From Xenopus tropicalis (Eukaryota > Chordata > Amphibia > Anura > Pipidae), in NCBI RefSeq assembly GCF_000004195.4, contig NC_030679.2:152148284-152212283 (forward strand): a DNA stretch of 64,000 nt, read 5' to 3'. Within the stretch, counting starts at the first letter, position 1. Every line of letters starts with the position of its first letter. The notes below the pieces were generated by a model. The model was not told the DNA's origin, ran no database searches, and saw nothing but the letters and a program-made list of their open reading frames with translations. The translations under genes and the position numbers were made by a program. Below, piece by piece: positions 34,601 through 45,248 of this stretch.

Positions 34601-37600
34601 CTGCTGCCCCTGCGTCCCATTGCTGCCCCTGCGTCCCATTGCTGCCCCTGCGTCCCATTGCTGCCCCTGCGTCCCATTGCTGCCCCTGCGTCCCATTGCT
34701 GCCCCTGCGTCTCATTGCTGCCCTGCTTCCCATTGCTGCCCCTGCGTCTCATTGCTGCCCCTGCGTCCCATTGCTGCCCCTGCTTCCCATTGCTGCCCCT
34801 GCGTCTCATTGCTGCCCCTGCTTCCCATTGCTGCCCCTGCGTCCCATTGCTGCCCCTGCGTCCCATTGCTGCCCCTGCGTCCCATTGCTGCCCCTGCTTC
34901 CCATTGCTGCCCCTGCGTCTCATTGCTGCCCCTGCTTCCCATTGCTGCCCCTCTCTGCATGAATGCACTCAGCTTTCCTTTCTGTATTTTGTTCAGTCCG
35001 CGTTGGGTTCGAAGAGCCCGCGGCCCCCTCTCGGAAGGAGTTTGCCCGGTCAGACAGTGACAACTGGCGCACTCTGAGAGAAGGGCAAGAGGAAGACGAG
35101 GATGGCAACTGGAGGCTGGCCGTGACCAGGAGGGACGAGAGGTGGAGATCGACCAGTCCCGGTGCCAACAGCGGAGGTGGGTGTTTGGCCCCGCCCTTTC
35201 CCTACCCTCTGTGCCCGTTGGTCGTGCTGCTAATCCCCTGCCCTCATTGCTCCCAGAGAGTCCGCGCTCTGCCGGTTGGAGGGATCACGGGGAACGGCGA
35301 CGAAAGTTCGATTTCGAAATGGTGCGCGAGGAAAGTGGCTCTGCACCCCGTTCCGGTGGGCGCTCAGGGGACGGGCATGATGACGAGAGGGACGGCCTCC
35401 CCGAGTGGTGCATGGAAGACGAAGACGACGAGATGGGAACTTTTGATTCCTCTGGGGCTTTCTTGTCCTTTAAGGTTGGTAACTGGGGGGAATTACTGGG
35501 GCCTGGGGGGTGAGGGCCAATGGGAACATGGCTTGTGGCACTCACTCTGGGATTGGACATGGAGGAAGTTGCTCGTGTGTGTGGGTGGAGCCTCGGCTGC
35601 TGAGCTCACACATTACCTACTTTTCCTACAGAAGAGCCCTAAAGAGACCATCTTAGAGGAGCAAGAGTTGGAGTTCCAGGGAGTGGAGGAAGAAGAGAGT
35701 AAGGAGGAGGGAGCTGAAAGGCTTGAAGGTACATCTCTCTCATTTCTGGGGGGTTACAAGGCTACTGACCCCCTGTACCTATCCCTGCTGATGGTACAGC
35801 CCTCACTTAGGGGGCCACAGGGTTAGCAGTGCTACTGACCCCCTGTACCTATCCCTGCTGATGGTACAGCCCTCACTTAGGGGGCCACAGGGTTAGCAGT
35901 GCTACTGACCCCCTATACCTATCCCTGCAAGATGGTACAGCCCTCACTTAGGGGGCCACAGGGTTAGCAGTGCTACTGACCCCCCTATATCTATCCCTGC
36001 ATATGGCACATCCCTAAGTTTTGGGGGTCACAGGGTTAGCAGGGCTACTGACCCCCTATATCTATCCCTGCAAGATGGTATGTCCCTCAGTTCTGGGGTC
36101 ACAGGGTTAGCAGTGCTACTGACCCCCCTATATCTATCCCTGCAAGATGGTACAGCCCTCACTTAGGGGGCCACAGGGTTAGCAGTGCTACTGACCCCCT
36201 ATACCTATCCCTGCAAGATGGTACAGCCCTCACTTAGGGGGCCACAGGGTTAGCAGTGCTACTGACCCCCTATATCTATCCCTGCAAGATGGTATGTCCC
36301 TCAGTTCTGGGATCACAGGGTTATCAACGCTACTGACCCCCCTATATCTATCCCTGCAAGATGGTATGTCCCTCAGTTCTGGGGTCACAGGGTTAGCATG
36401 GCTACTGACCCCCCTATATCTTTCCCTGCAAGATGGTATGTCCCTCAGTTCTGGGGTCACAGGGTTAGCAACGCTACTGACCCCCCTATATCTATTCCTG
36501 CAAGATGGTATGTCCCTCAGTTCTGGGGTCACAGGGTTAGCATCGCTACTGACCCCCTATATCTATTCCTGCAAGATGGTATGTCCCTCAGTTCTGGGGT
36601 CACAGGGTTAGCATCGCTACTGACCCCCTATATCTATCCCTGCAAGATGGTATGTCCCTCAGTTCTGGGGTCACAGGGTTAGCAGGGCTACTGACCCCCC
36701 TATATCTATCCCTGCAAGATGGTATGTCCCTCAGTTCTGGGGTCACAGGGTTATCAACGCTACTGACCCCCCTATATCTATCCCTGCAAGATGGTATGTC
36801 CCTCAGTTCTGGGGTCACAGGGTTAGCAACGCTACTGACCCCCCTATATCTATCCCTGCAAGATGGTATGTCCCTCAGTTCTGGGGTTTCAGGGTTAGCA
36901 ACGCTACTGACCCCCCTATATCTATTCCTGCAAGATGGTATGTCCCTCAGTTCTGGGGTCACAGGGTTAGCAGGGCTACTGACCCCCCTATATCTATTCC
37001 TGCAAGATGGTATGTCCCTCAGTTCTGGGGTCACAGGGTTAGCAGGGCTACTGACCCCCTATATCTATCCCTGCAAGATGGTATGTCCCTCAGTTCTGGG
37101 GTCACAGGGTTAGCAACGCTACTGACCCCCCTATATCTATCCCTGCAAGATGGTATGTCCCTCAGTTCTGGGGTCACAGGGTTAGCAGGGCTACTGACCC
37201 CCCTATATCTATCCCTGCAAGATGGTATGTCCCTCAGTTCTGGGGTCACAGGGTTAGCATCGCTACTGACCCCCTGTATCTATTCCTGCAAGATGGTATG
37301 TCCCTCAGTTCTGGGGTCACAGGGTTAGCAACGCTACTGACCCCCCTATATCTGTCCCTGCAAGATGGTATGTCCCTCAGTTCTGGGGTCACAGGGTTAG
37401 CAACGCTACTGACCCCCCTATATCTGTCCCTGCAAGATGGTATGTCCCTCAGTTCTGGGGTCACAGGGTTAGCAACGCTACTGACCCCCCTATATCTGTC
37501 CCTGCAAGATGGTATGTCCCTCAGTTCTGGGGTCACAGGGTTAGCATCGCTACTGACCCCCTGTATCTATTCCTGCAAGATGGTATGTCCCTCAGTTCTG

Positions 37601-40600
37601 GGGTCACAGGGTTAGCAACGCTACTGACCCCCCTATATCTGTCCCTGCAAGATGGTATGTCCCTCAGTTCTGGGGTCACAGGGTTAGCAACGCTACTGAC
37701 CCCCCTATATCTGTCCCTGCAAGATGGTATGTCCCTCAGTTCTGGGGTCACAGGGTTAGCAACGCTACTGACCCCCCTATATCTGTCCCTGCAAGATGGT
37801 ATGTCCCTCAGTTCTGGGGTCACAGGGTTAGCAACGCTACTGACCCCCCTATATCTATCCCTGCAGATGAAGATTCCTCTGTTCCCCATGAAGATGCAGT
37901 CCCGGACGTTGTTCCCACCCCTTCTGAGCCCCCCAATCTAATATGGGGCGGGGCTCTGTATGCCGATGAGGAAGGAGATAGATGCCCTGAAGTGCCCCCT
38001 GCTGATGGAGAAGAGGCGGTGCAGGGAGAGAAGCAGCAGGGACCAGGAGAGGAAGGTGTGTAACGCTGAGTGGGTGCTTGGTACCCCAATATCACTGTAG
38101 CACCACTAATTGTGCCCTCCTTCCCTCTCAGGTGACCCTGGAACCTTCATACCCCCGTCCCTGTCCCCTCTCGCCACCCTCCCTCCTCCCTCCTCGTCCC
38201 CCCCAGTTGCTGCTACTGAATTCTCTGTGGGGGATCCAGAGGAGGATGAAGGAATGAAGCATCTCCAGCAGGTAATGGCAGGTTCCCCAATATCCCTACG
38301 GGGTCTGTCGCCTTTCCTGCCCCCCTATAGTGTAACTCACTGTCTCCCTCTGCTGGCAGGAGGCGGAGAAACTGGTGGCTTCCCTACAAGACTCCTCCCT
38401 AGAGGAAGATGGCTTCTCCTCGGCTCGCTCTCACAGTGCTGCTGCCCTCCCGCTGTCCCACGAAGCTGCAATGAAATGGTTCTACAAGGATCCCCAGGGG
38501 GAGATACAGGGTAAGTGCCTTCCTGCCCCTTTCCCAGAATGCATACAGGGCTGCGCTGTGTGCCCCCCCCCCCATTGGCTGTACAGCGGGTATTGGGCTC
38601 ACTTGCCCCCTTTCTCCCTAGGTCCATTCACCACGCAGGAGATGGCAGAGTGGTGCCAGGCTGGTTACTTCACCATGTCCCTGTTGGTGAAACGAGGCTG
38701 TGATGAGGGGTTTCAGCCCCTCGGGGAAGTCATCAAGATGTGGGGGCGCGTTCCCTTCGCACCGGGACCCTCCCCTCCGCCCCTGCTGGTAAGGACTAGT
38801 CCATATGTATGTAAGGATTGTGGCTTATGGTAGGCTACAGGCTGTGCCACTCTGCACACCCATGCACTTAGTCCTCTTTAGATACAGGTACTGTTTTATT
38901 ATTACTGAGAAAAGGGAATCATTTAACCATGAAATAAACCCAATAGGGCTGTTCTGCCCCCAATAAGGGGTAATTATATCTTAGTTGGGATCAAGTACAG
39001 GTACTGTTTTATTATTACAGAGAAAAGGGAATCATTTAACCATTAAATAAACCCAATAGGGCTGTTCTGCCCCAATAAGGGGTAATTATATCTTAGTTGG
39101 GATCAATTACAGGTACTGTTTTATTATTACAGAGAAAAGGGAATCATTTAACCATGAAATAAACCCAATAGGGCTGTTCTGCCCCAATAAGGGGTAATTA
39201 TATCTTAGTTGGGATCAAGTACAGGTACTGTTTTATTATTACAGAGAAAAGGGAATCATTTAACCATTAAATAAACCCAATAGGGCTGTTCTGCCCCAAT
39301 AAGGGGTAATTATATCTTGGTTGGGATCAAGTACAGGTACTGTTTTATTATTACAGAGAAAAGGGAATCATTTAACCATTAAATAAACCCAATAGGGCTG
39401 TTCTGCCCCCAATAAGGGGTAATTATATCTTAGTTGGGATCAAGTACAGGTACTGTTTTATTATTACAGAGAAAAGGGAATCATTTAACCATTAAATAAA
39501 CCCAATAGGGCTGTTCTGCCCCAATAAGGGGTAATTATATCTTAGTTGGGATCAAGTACAGGTACTGTTTTATTATTACAGAGAAAAGGGAATCATTTAA
39601 CCATGGGGGGGGGGGTTACTTGCCCCCACTGTCCCTGTTAGGACTGAGTATGTGCCAGGCTGTACTGAGAGGGGCTTGCACACAGTAAGGGGGGCACTTA
39701 CCTACGCGTACTGTTATTTATTGCGCAGAGTAATATCGATCAGCAGTGTTTGAAGAAGCAGCAGGAATTAGCTCTGTACCAGCAGCTGCAGCACCAGTAC
39801 CTGCTCCAACTCATTAACAGGTAATAGTAACAATAACCTGTGTCTCACTGCCGGTCTGTAGCGCCCCCACACCCACCCGCTGGGGGGGGCCCACAGTAGG
39901 GCTTAGGTTTGTATATGGGAACTGGGTATTTTGGGGGGGGTTTCCATTGATGTTTGTAACTCTTTGTGCTCCTCGCAGGCAGCAGTACCCCCAAAAGTCT
40001 GGAGATCTGACTCCTCAGCAGCAGCAGCAATTGGCGCTTTTCCTGCAGCAGCTGAACCCCTCAAAATCCAGGTAGGACCCGTGCCAGGGTACAGTTAGCC
40101 CAGGGGACTACTGCCCAGTCTGTGGCCAGTACTGCCCCACCCCCAGGCATTAAAGCGTCACACCTTCCTCTCTTTCTATGTCTAGAACATCCGAGGCTGC
40201 TCTCCTCCCCTCTATGAATAGATCTCTCTCTGTGCCAGACACTGGATCCCTGTGGGATCTCCATACCTCAGCTACGCAGACTTCAGGTGAGCTGCTGCCT
40301 CTCCACTTGGCTACTGATCAGCTACGGGCCAGTAACTCACTCACTTGACTTTCTTCTCATTATATAGGTGGGGACCCTGCACTGTGGGACCTCCCTGCTA
40401 CAGCTGCATCTCAGGGGCCAACATTGGAACAGCAGCTGCAACTGCATCAGAAGGTAGGCTTGGGTCAGGCATACAGAGGGTCAGTCAGTAGAGATAGTGA
40501 CCCCCCCCCACACCCCATAAAGAGACCCCTTACAGTAGCAAAAGTCAGCAGCTGGAGGCTAGCGGGGGCTGTGGGCGGGGGCTTTTAATGCAGCTACAGT

Positions 40601-43600
40601 GTTATATACAGGGCTATACCATGAGGGGCTATGGGGGGGGGGTTGCGATATTCAGGGCTATATCATTATACCCTGATTGCTATGCTTGTGACTGCTCTAG
40701 GCTACGGGGGCAATTATAGGGGGCATTGTGGCTACTCTAGGCTACGGGGGCAATTATAGGGGGCCTTGTGACTGCTCTAGGCTACAGGGGCAATTATAGG
40801 GGGCCTTGTGACTGCTCTAGGCTGTGTGGGCAATCATAGGGGGCCTTGTGACTGCTCTAGGCTATGGGGGCAATTATAGGGGGCCTTGTGGCTACTGTAG
40901 GCTGTGTGGGCAATCATAGGGGGCCTTGTGACTGCTCTAGGCTATGGGGGCAATTATAGGGGGCCTTGTGGCTACTGTAGGCTGTGGGGGCAATCATAGG
41001 GGGCCTTGTGACTGCTCTAGGCTATGGGGGCAATTATAGGGGGCCTTGTGGCTACTGTAGGCTGTGGGGGCAATCATAGGGGGCCTTGTGACTGCTCTAG
41101 GCTACGGGGGGCTACTGACCGTCTCTTCGGTGCTGCTTTTAGCTGCAGGAGCGCCGAGATGCAGAACTCAGGGCCAAGAGGGAGGAGGAGGAGAGAAAGA
41201 GGAGAGAGGAGAAGAGGCGACAGGAAGAGCAGAAGCGGCGGGAGGAAGAGGAAATCTACAGGCGGAAGCAGCAGGTATCAGTCTGGGCTCCGCTGCCTTA
41301 GTGCCGCCAATTCCTTGCCTCTCAGGAGACGCGGCCAATAACCGCAGCCTTCAGTTAGGCGTGACTTACCCTTTATTCCGCTGTCTCCCTTTCCTGTAGT
41401 GCCGCCAATTCCTTGCCTCTCAGGAGACGCGGCCAATAACCGCAGCCTTCAGTTGGGCGTGACTTACCCTTTATTCCGCTGTCTCCCTTTCCTGTAGTGC
41501 CGCCAATTCCTTGCCTCTCAGGAGACGCGGCCAATAACCGCAGCCTTCAGTTGGGCGTGACTTACCCTTTATTCCGCTGTCTCCCTTTCCTGTAGTGCCG
41601 CCAGTTCCTTGCCTCTCAGGGAACGCGGCCAATAACCGCAGCCTTCAGTTGGGCGTGACTTACCCTTTATTCCACTGTCTCCCTTTCCTGTAGTGCCGCC
41701 AGTTCCTTGCCTCTCAGGAGACGCGGCCAATAACCGCAGCCTTCAGTTGGGCGTGACTTACCCTTTATTCCGCTGTCTCCCTTTCCTGTAGTGCCGCCAG
41801 CAGCAAGAACTGCTCCTGAAACTTCTCCAGCAGAGCGGCCAACCCTCACCCCCGGCTGTATGGGGGTCCCACGGGAAGGGGCTCTCTCTCAAAGCCATGC
41901 TGGAGATGCAAGAGAGGGAGGGGCAGCTTCTCAAGCAGAGAGGGCAGCCGTCAAGGCAAGGGGTAAGTGTAAGGCACTTGGGGGGGCAGAAAATCCCCAA
42001 AGAGCCAATAGGGGGGTCCCTAAGTTATCATTCTCCATGTTTTTTCTTCTTCCTTCCTCCTTTTTAGCATGGGGGTCTGGGATTGACTAATGCTTCTGTC
42101 CTGCCCTCCCAGTGGGGGGCCGACTCCGGCTCACTTTGGGGTGGGCCCGACAAGAGCCTTTGGGACGATGGTGTCAAATCTGGAGCTGGTTCCAGGGGGC
42201 TACGCAACAGCAGGAGCAGCCCGTCCCTCACGTAAGTTAATGTCTGCCCTCTTGCCCCAGCACATGTGACCTGTGGCCCCTTATAGTGAATAAAGTGCTA
42301 CCTATTGTAACATATAGGGATATTATAAGCCCCCGAGGGGTCCCTTATAATATATAGTGAATAAAGTGCCCCCTATTGTAACATATAGGGATATTATAAG
42401 CCCCCGAGGAGTTCCTTATAATATATAGTGAATAAAGTGCCCCCTATTGTAACATATAGGGATATTATAAGCCCCCGAGGGGTCCCTTATAATTAGTGAA
42501 TAAAGTGCCCCCTATTGTAACATATAGGGATATTATAAGCCCCCGAGGAGTTCCTTATAATATATAGTGAATAAAGTGCCCCCTATTGTAACATATAGGG
42601 ATATTATAAGCCCCCGAGGGGTTCCTTATAATATATAGTGAATAAAGTGCCCCCTATTGTAACATATAGGGATATTATAGGTCCCCGAGGGGTTCCTTAT
42701 AATATATAGTGAATAAAGTGCCCCCTATTGTAACATATAGGGATATTATAAGCCCCCGAGGGGTTCCTTATAATATATAGTGAATAAAGTACCCCCTATT
42801 GTAACATATAGGGATATTATAGGTCCCCGAGGGGTTCCTTATAATATATAGTGAATAAAGTGCCCCCTATTGTAACATATAGGGATATTATAAGTCCCCG
42901 AGGGGTTCCTTATAATATATAGTGAATAAAGTGCCCCCTATTGTAACATATAGGGATATTATAAGCTCCCGAAGAGTTCCTTATAATATATAGTGAATAA
43001 AGTACCCCCTATTGTAACATATAGGGATATTATAAGCTCCCGAGGAGTTCCTTATAATATATAGTGAATAAAGTGCCCCCTATTGTAACATATAGGGATA
43101 TTATAAGCCCCCGAGGGGTTCCTTATAATATATAGTGAATAAAGTGCCCTCTATTGCAACATATAGGGATATTATAAGCCCCCGAGGAGTTCCTTATAAT
43201 ATATAGTGAATAAAGTGCCCCCTATTGTAACATATAGGGATATTATAAGCCCCCGAGGAGTTCCTTATAATATATAGTGAATAAAGTGCCCCCTATTGTA
43301 ACATAGAGGGATATTATAAGCCCCCGAGGGGTTCCTTATAATATATAGTGAATAAAGTGCCCCCTATTGTAACATAGAGGGATATTATAAGTCACAGAGG
43401 GGTTCCTTGACCACACAATTGGACGATGCCGAAGGCCATGGAACTCTGAGGTGACTTCTATTATAAGTTTTAGTGAGTCATGTGACATCAGAAATGACAT
43501 CACTAAGATCTAATTATAACTGACGACATCACAAAGTACCGTTTATAAGGATATCGGTTACATAGGGAAATGACTAAACCGTACATGATATAAATATATA

Positions 43601-45248
43601 TGCGCCAGCGTTGTTACCCCTGTTATTACCCCCCAGGGATACGTACGCCGCCTCCGCTCGCCGTAAGAAAACAGAAGAGGAAGAGAAGCTCCTGAAACTC
43701 CTGCAGGGATTCAAACCGTCTGATGGTTTCACTCAGTGGTGTGAGCAGATGTTGCACATCCTCAACACATCCAACAACCTGGACGGTGAGTTTATATTGG
43801 CCCCGGGGCCCTGCATGACTCCCTAATGCAACTGCCTCCTCCTCGCCCCCCCATGGGCAGATCTGTGTGCTTATTGCCCCCCTGTGTCTCCCCCATGCAG
43901 TCCCTACGTTGGTGGCCATTCTGAAGGAGCTGGAGTCGCCCTACGATGTTCACGATTATATTCGATCCTGTCTGGGAGAGACTCTCGAAGCCAAAGAATT
44001 CGCTAAACAATTCCTCGAACGGAGAGCAAAGTACAAAGCCAGCCAGAGGCAACAGGTGAGCCCCTCGTTCTTATCAGCCCCCCCCCCACTCGGTACCAGA
44101 TCCAGTCTGGCCCAGTGTTTATATTGCCATGGAGTTTGTATACGGCCTTATCATATACAGGGAGCAAAGTTCCCTCCATTCCTCCGCCGCTCCCATCTGG
44201 CTCATTCAGCCCGGGGAGCGACACAGGGAGCCATGATAGCACCTCCCTTCCCCTTGTACGGTGGCCTACAGGTCCCAATTGCATCCAGCTACCAGCAGTG
44301 GGGCTGTAATAACAGCTTCATTTCTTGTATATACAGTCCTGTGCTGTTCATTGGTTGCTCAGCTGGGCGTGGCTTAGTGTGGGGGATGTATAACAATATG
44401 CTGGGCAGTTGGGTTGGTTCCGGTACTTAGTTCTGTTCTGGGTTCTGTATATACACAGCTCAGTCTGGCCCAGTGTTTATATTGCCAAGGAGTTTGTATA
44501 CGGCCTTATCATATACAGGGAGCAAAGTTCCCTCCATTCCTCCGCCGCTCCCCTCTGGCTCATTCAGCCCGGGAAGGGACACGGGGAGCCATGATAGCAC
44601 CTCCCTTCCTCTTGTACGGTGGCCTACAGGTCCCAGTTGCATCCGGCTACCAGCAGTGGGGCTGTAATAACTGCTTCATTTCCTGCTACAGTCCTGCGAT
44701 GTTCATTGGTTGCTCAGCTGGGCGTGGCTTAGTGTGGGGGATGTATAACAATATGCTGGGCAGTTGGGTTGGTCCTGTATTGCAGCCTATAAACTCTCTG
44801 TGTCCTTCCAGGTTCAGGAATCTGCCTGGCTGACCCCCTCCATGTTCCCGTCGTCCCAGAATTCCAAGCCAAGCGCGTACGATACACAAAGCAACAAAAT
44901 GAAGCGGAGGATCCATATGTTACACTCAGACCCCAGCATTTTGGGTACGTTTGCTGCCATTGGCCCAGCCTGTGCCCCCAAGTGTTTATCCTCTTGGCAT
45001 TGGCCAGTTTGCCTACTGAGGGGTGACTGCACTGCTGCCCATTGTTTGTCACTTATGGCTCAGCATGTAGCGCACTCAGAGCTCTATGGCGCCCTCTGTT
45101 GCCATGAATGGGAAATGCAGAACTGCCACAGGCAGCAGGGGGCGACCTTGGGTGCGTTCTCGTTTACCACTAAAGCACTGCCTCTCTCTTTGCAGGTTAC
45201 TCCCTCCATGGCTCCCCCAATGAAATGGAAGCCATCGATGACTACTGA
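31665..45248 (+). CDS. gigyf1: GRB10-interacting GYF protein 1 (24 coding exons)
   Basis: Coding exons: 31665-31699, 32200-32329, 32433-32528, 32622-32733, 32826-32934, 33790-33830, 34997-35176, 35257-35474, 35632-35728, 37867-38055, 38132-38271, 38360-38510, 38622-38788, 39729-39820, 39979-40071, 40186-40286, 40368-40453, 41143-41274, 41792-41962, 42068-42231, 43637-43785, 43901-44055, 44812-44944, 45196-45248. All junctions are GT-AG and in phase, giving about 997 residues (human about 1035). The start MAAETLNFGPEWLRALSSG matches the family. GIGYF1 is a cytoplasmic scaffold. With the cap-binding protein 4EHP (EIF4E2) and the helicase DDX6 it represses translation of selected mRNAs; it was first found as a GRB10 partner. 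Visible elements: 4EHP-binding YRYGREEML near residue 40, RGRGTARGRGRGRG, RSQSWDDRGERRFEK, a conserved acidic PEWCMEDEDDEMGTFDSSGA (DDX6-motif-like), the GYF domain (residues about 487-545), Gln-rich helices, a charged coiled coil (EEEERKRREEKRRQEEQ) and a conserved C-terminal helical region ending EMEAIDDY. No frame breaks were found. Confidence 0.95.
32945..33750. repeat. 86/79-bp minisatellite in a GIGYF1 intron
   Basis: About ten units, first 86 bp then 79 bp, each containing GGCAGGGGAAATGTGCCGGG, GGCATTGATTGGCTCCCACT and CTCTGTGTGAGCCGATACTG. Every unit carries ATTGG (an inverted CCAAT). It starts about 10 bp after the donor at 32935 and ends about 40 bp before the acceptor at 33788-33789. 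Confidence 0.95.
34090..34960. repeat. 19-bp minisatellite in a GIGYF1 intron
   Basis: About 46 copies of GCCCCTGCGTCCCATTGCT with TTCCC and TCTCA variants. Because 19 is not a multiple of 3 and no phase contains a stop, all three + frames, and much of the - strand, are open for about 300 codons. These frames are not genes. Confidence 0.95.
35740..37866 (+). repeat. 72-bp minisatellite carrying copies of the intron's 3' splice site
   Basis: About 29 units of about 72 bp: ATGGTATGTCCCTCAGTTCT, GGGGTCACAGGGTTAGCAAC, GCTACTGACCCCCCTATATC, TATCCCTGCAAG. The genuine acceptor of the exon at 37867 is the last unit's TATATCTATCCCTGCAG/ATG. Every earlier unit has the same pyrimidine tract but CAAG for CAG, followed by ATG/GTATGT, a good donor. 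The array was therefore seeded from the 3' end of the intron and multiplied its splicing signals. Confidence 0.9.
38474..38765 (+). other. GYF domain of GIGYF1
   Basis: Split across the exons ending 38510 and starting 38622. The signature W-F-Y-K-D-P-x-G-x-I-Q-G-P-F-T-x4-M-x2-W-x3-G-Y-F is complete. In the family this fold binds proline-rich PPG-phi sequences of partner proteins such as GRB10 and TNRC6. All aromatic residues of the binding face (W, Y, F, W, Y, F) are present. Confidence 0.95.
38880..39610 (+). repeat. 112/113-bp repeat in a GIGYF1 intron, with AATAAA in most units
   Basis: Six full copies and one partial copy of a unit with GGTACTGTTTTATTATTACA, GAGAAAAGGGAATCATTTAA, CCATTAAATAAACCCAATAG and GGGTAATTATATCTTAGTTG. 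The sequence resembles a piece of a common dispersed Xenopus element, here amplified in tandem. Each full unit has AATAAA in the sense strand and a TTATTATTACAG acceptor-like motif. The last copy breaks into a G run at 39605. Confidence 0.85.
40690..41112. repeat. 40-bp minisatellite in a GIGYF1 intron
   Basis: About ten units of GACTGCTCTAGGCTATGGGG, GCAATTATAGGGGGCCTTGT. Two variants (GACTGCTCTA and GGCTACTGTA) alternate, forming an 80-bp higher-order period. It ends about 30 bp before the acceptor at 41141-41142. Confidence 0.9.
41275..41800 (+). repeat. 98-bp array duplicating an intact 3' splice site and exon start
   Basis: Five 98-bp units between the exon ending 41274 and the exon starting 41792. 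Each unit includes TGTCTCCCTTTCCTGTAG/TGCCGCCA, that is the pyrimidine tract, the AG and the first eight exon bases. Complete decoy acceptors end at 41399, 41497, 41595 and 41693; a weaker one (GCTGCCTTAG) ends at 41301. The true site ends at 41791. In the decoys the exon sequence runs on into AATTCCTTG or GTTCCTTG instead of GCAGCAAG. Confidence 0.95.
42245..43410 (+). repeat. 71-bp array with an AATAAA hexamer in every unit
   Basis: About 16 copies of ATAATATATAGTGAATAAAG, TGCCCCCTATTGTAACATAT, AGGGATATTATAAGCCCCCG, AGGGGTTCCTT. GTGAATAAAGTG is present in essentially all units on the transcribed strand. The last unit runs into a dispersed-repeat-like segment (43395-43600: GAGGGGTTCCTTGACCACAC and paired TGACATCA motifs), probably the array's source. 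Confidence 0.95.
44100..44810. repeat. ~358-bp tandem duplication in a GIGYF1 intron
   Basis: A segment beginning CAGTCTGGCCCAGTGTTTAT occurs at 44103 and 44461 with about 95% identity and runs to about 44780. The duplication covers most of the intron between exons 43901-44055 and 44812-44944 but no exon. Small open frames in it are not conserved genes. Confidence 0.9.
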
